Shown piece by piece: positions 5,965 to 7,234 of a DNA stretch of 7,234 bases. The notes under the pieces are model-generated. The model was not told where the DNA came from. It did no database searches and saw nothing but the letters and a program-made list of their open reading frames with translations. Each line of letters opens with the position of its first letter. Position 1 is the stretch's first letter. The DNA is from DASQDT01 sp036380435 (lineage in GTDB: Bacteria; Acidobacteriota; Blastocatellia; Pyrinomonadales; Pyrinomonadaceae): contig DASVES010000331.1 in NCBI GenBank assembly GCA_036380435.1, forward strand, positions 1 to 7,234. Direction: 5' to 3'. Position numbers and translations under genes: made by a program.

Positions 5965-6710
5965 ACCTCTTCCGGCCCCCAGATGTCCACGTCGAGTTCT
6001 TCGGCGTAGTGGAGCAGGGGTTCGCCCGCGGGAGTGGGCAGGCCGTGCGACTCGATCATGGTGGAGTCGAGCGTGAGGAGTTCGGCGTCGCGGAGCGGCC
6101 ACGGCTCGTGGTGGATGCGCGCGCGCATCAATCGGTCGCCGCGCAGGGCGTAGAGGCAGTAGCGTTCGACGAGGAAGAACTCCAGCGTGTCGGGGCGGGC
6201 GAAGCGGGAGTTGCCGCCCGTTTTCCAGGAGGCGTGAAACTCGGCGGGCGGATCGTCCGTGCGCGCGAGGTCGTAGTTGATCGTCTCGCCCTCCTGTTCG
6301 AGCGCGATCTCGGCGTGGAAGTAGGGTAGTTGGTAGAAGGTGCGCGCGCTCACGACGGCCGCTCGGCTGTTGGCGTCGAGCGAGAAGAACCAGACGCCGG
6401 GCACGCCGTCCACGTGGACGTAGGTTCTGACGTTCAACTCATGGAGCGAGCTGAGGCCGGGCACGGGCGGCGCGAAACTCAGCCGCACGTTCCACATCGT
6501 AAACGGCGTGACGGCGATCCACGCGCTGCCGTCGAAGGTGTCGATGGAAAGCGACTCGGGGATGAGGGGGCGCAACACTTCCCGGTCGATGCGCCAGTGC
6601 ATGAAGAGGAGCTTGCCCCAGGTCTGGCGCATGAGGGGCATGCCCTCGGGCCGCGTGCGCAAGGCGAGGCGGTCGAGGGTTTCGGGGCGCGGGTCTTTCA
6701 TATTCGACAT
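5961..6710 (-). CDS. DUF2071 (YqjF-like) family protein
   Basis: A 249-residue protein close to the usual length of the DUF2071/YqjF family, whose biochemical role is not established. Recognisable family stretches are MRQTWGKLLFMHWRID (27-42), LRPLIPESLSIDTFDG (46-61), AWIAVTPFTMW (63-73), ELNVRTYV (91-98), GVWFFSLDA (105-113), FYQLPYFHAEI (125-135) and the central FFLVERYCLY (178-187). No signal peptide or clear membrane span is seen, so it is probably cytosolic. Start: Met at 6710 or a second Met at 6701 are both possible and neither has a good Shine-Dalgarno; the longer form is given. A heptad-repeat palindrome lies directly upstream, so the promoter must overlap or precede it. The gene is convergent with the HAD gene and overlaps it by 4 nt. 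Confidence 0.88.
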   Translation of the reverse strand: MSNMKDPRPETLDRLALRTRPEGMPLMRQTWGKLLFMHWRIDREVLRPLIPESLSIDTFDGSAWIAVTPFTMWNVRLSFAPPVPGLSSLHELNVRTYVHVDGVPGVWFFSLDANSRAAVVSARTFYQLPYFHAEIALEQEGETINYDLARTDDPPAEFHASWKTGGNSRFARPDTLEFFLVERYCLYALRGDRLMRARIHHEPWPLRDAELLTLDSTMIESHGLPTPAGEPLLHYAEELDVDIWGPEEV

Positions 6711-6717
6711 TCAAATT

Positions 6718-6835
6718 GAGCGATTAGCGATTAGCTGTTAGCTTTCAGCCAGAGACCGGCGTCGTCGCCGCTGACACTCAATAACTTGGTTCGCTCTCTC
6801 ATAGCTAACAGCTAACAGCCAATCGCTAACAGCTC
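6718..6835. repeat. Heptad-repeat palindrome between two minus-strand genes
   Basis: Arms at 6718-6743 and 6810-6835 pair at 23 of 26 positions, separated by 66 nt of unrelated sequence. The left arm reads as tandem 7-nt units (CGATTAG, CGATTAG, CTGTTAG) and the right as GCTAACA, GCTAACA, GCCAATC, GCTAACA. It fills almost the whole 126-bp gap between the small basic protein gene (stop at 6837-6839) and the DUF2071 gene (start at 6710). It could act as a terminator-like or RNA-stabilising structure after the small gene, but no T-run follows. It is more AT-rich than its surroundings. Confidence 0.8.
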
Positions 6836-6836
6836 C

Positions 6837-7013
6837 TTAGTGTAATGTCTTGCCGTCGCCGCGGCCAACGTCTTGCTTGCCGACCGTGGGCTTGCCCTGC
6901 TCGGCGGGTGTGCGCTTGCCGCCCTTGCGCGGGCGGTCGTTGCGCGCCGCGCTCGGCGGCGACTTGCCCGCGCGCGACTCGCCGGGGTCGGCCTGCCGTT
7001 TACTCTTCGCCAT
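6837..7013 (-). CDS. Small basic, probably disordered protein (58 aa)
   Basis: A 58-residue product starting MAKSKRQADPGESRAGKSPP and ending GRGDGKTLH. I do not recognise it. It has about 15 Lys/Arg against 6 Asp/Glu, many Gly, Pro and Ser, no aromatic residues and hardly any large hydrophobics, so it is probably disordered and might bind nucleic acid or be a hydrophilic stress-type protein (inference). The start is well supported: a GGGAGGA Shine-Dalgarno (7022-7028) sits 8 nt upstream of the ATG. The frame is open further upstream to 7157, but that part overlaps the SDR gene. It lies 46 bp downstream of the SDR stop on the same strand, so the two are probably cotranscribed. Its stop nearly touches the palindrome ending at 6835. 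Confidence 0.65.
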   Translation of the reverse strand: MAKSKRQADPGESRAGKSPPSAARNDRPRKGGKRTPAEQGKPTVGKQDVGRGDGKTLH

Positions 7014-7021
7014 TCGTGTCG

Positions 7022-7028
7022 TCCTCCC
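7022..7028 (-). promoter_or_regulatory. Ribosome binding site for the small basic protein
   Basis: The minus-strand GGGAGGA is 8 nt from the ATG at 7013 and is the clearest Shine-Dalgarno in the window. It decides the MAKSK start over the longer open frame. It directly adjoins a 5-bp stem (7029-7033 with 7043-7047) in the same RNA. Confidence 0.7.
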
Positions 7029-7059
7029 TTCGGTCGTTGCTGCCGAAAAAGGTCTCGCT

Positions 7060-7234
7060 TCATCCGGCCGTCGTGTCGCCGCCGAGCAGGGTGAGCACCT
7101 CGCCGGTAATGTAACTCGAATCGGCCTCGGAGGCGAAGAAGACGAAGGCCGGCGCAATCTCCTCGGGCTGCGCGGGCCGCTTCATCGGCGTGTCGGCCCC
7201 GAACTCGGCGACCTCTCGGGCCGGCTTGTCCGAA
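7060..7234 (-). CDS. C-terminal fragment of a short-chain dehydrogenase/reductase (YghA/YdaD-like)
   Basis: The last 57 residues of an SDR oxidoreductase; the NAD(P)-binding N-terminus and the catalytic Ser-Tyr-Lys lie beyond the right edge. The visible part has the typical SDR end: FGADTPMKRPAQPEEIAPAF, then VFFASEADSSYITGEVLTLL and a terminal GGDTTAG. The FG-x-x-TPMKR-x-x-QP pattern with SSY(I/V)T near the end and a short tail after the final GG is that of the E. coli YghA / B. subtilis YdaD (general stress protein 39) subgroup rather than FabG. The stop is TGA at 7060-7062. The small basic protein gene follows 46 bp downstream. The substrate is unknown. Confidence 0.88.
   Translation of the reverse strand, partial: SDKPAREVAEFGADTPMKRPAQPEEIAPAFVFFASEADSSYITGEVLTLLGGDTTAG

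Noticed and set aside
7022..7047. Hairpin controlling the small protein's ribosome site
   Set aside because: Only 5 standard pairs (7029-7033 with 7043-7047) adjoin the site; extending it needs several G-U pairs and a 9-nt loop, so chance is likely.

Overview
This is a GC-rich bacterial window with seven protein genes: two cut by the window edges, one very long, one short. No rRNA, tRNA, CRISPR array, transposase or phage gene was seen. The combination of a very large secreted TPR + FG-GAP/VCBS + ASPIC/UnbV protein, strongly GC-ending codons and many hairpin-forming dispersed repeats resembles Acidobacteriota (perhaps Blastocatellia). That placement is inferred from gene style only; no marker gene is present.

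Layout. Positions 2-190 (+) hold the hydrophilic C-terminal tail of an unrecognised protein. A gap (191-357) contains a 90-nt imperfect palindrome and separates it from a convergent 1239-residue exported protein (358-4077, -). That protein has a signal peptide, five TPRs, a VCBS/FG-GAP propeller region with seven calcium-loop-type motifs, an ASPIC/UnbV domain and a long unnamed C-terminal module interrupted in frame by a heptad-repeat hairpin. A 280-bp divergent region (4078-4357) carries a strong intrinsic terminator pointing toward rtcA. Next come rtcA (4358-5377, +; RNA 3'-terminal phosphate cyclase) and a zinc-containing HAD-IIIA phosphatase (5470-5964, +), with a degenerate single arm of the first repeat in the gap between them. 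The HAD gene collides tail-to-tail with a DUF2071/YqjF-like gene (5961-6710, -), and their stop codons interlock. A second heptad-repeat palindrome (6718-6835) fills the gap to a 58-residue basic protein (6837-7013, -). That protein lies just downstream of the C-terminus of a YghA/YdaD-like short-chain dehydrogenase that runs off the right edge (7060-7234, -).

How the genes relate. rtcA and the HAD gene are codirectional neighbours and both act on phosphoester chemistry, but a shared RNA-end pathway is only a hypothesis. The SDR and the small basic protein probably share a transcript; the SDR subtype is linked to general stress in other bacteria. The large secreted protein is divergent from rtcA and no functional link is visible.

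The most unusual signal is repetitive rather than genic. Three long hairpins of different sequence are each built from short degenerate tandem units (about 7, 7 and 9 nt). One has entered a coding sequence without breaking the frame, and one has left a solo arm elsewhere in the window.
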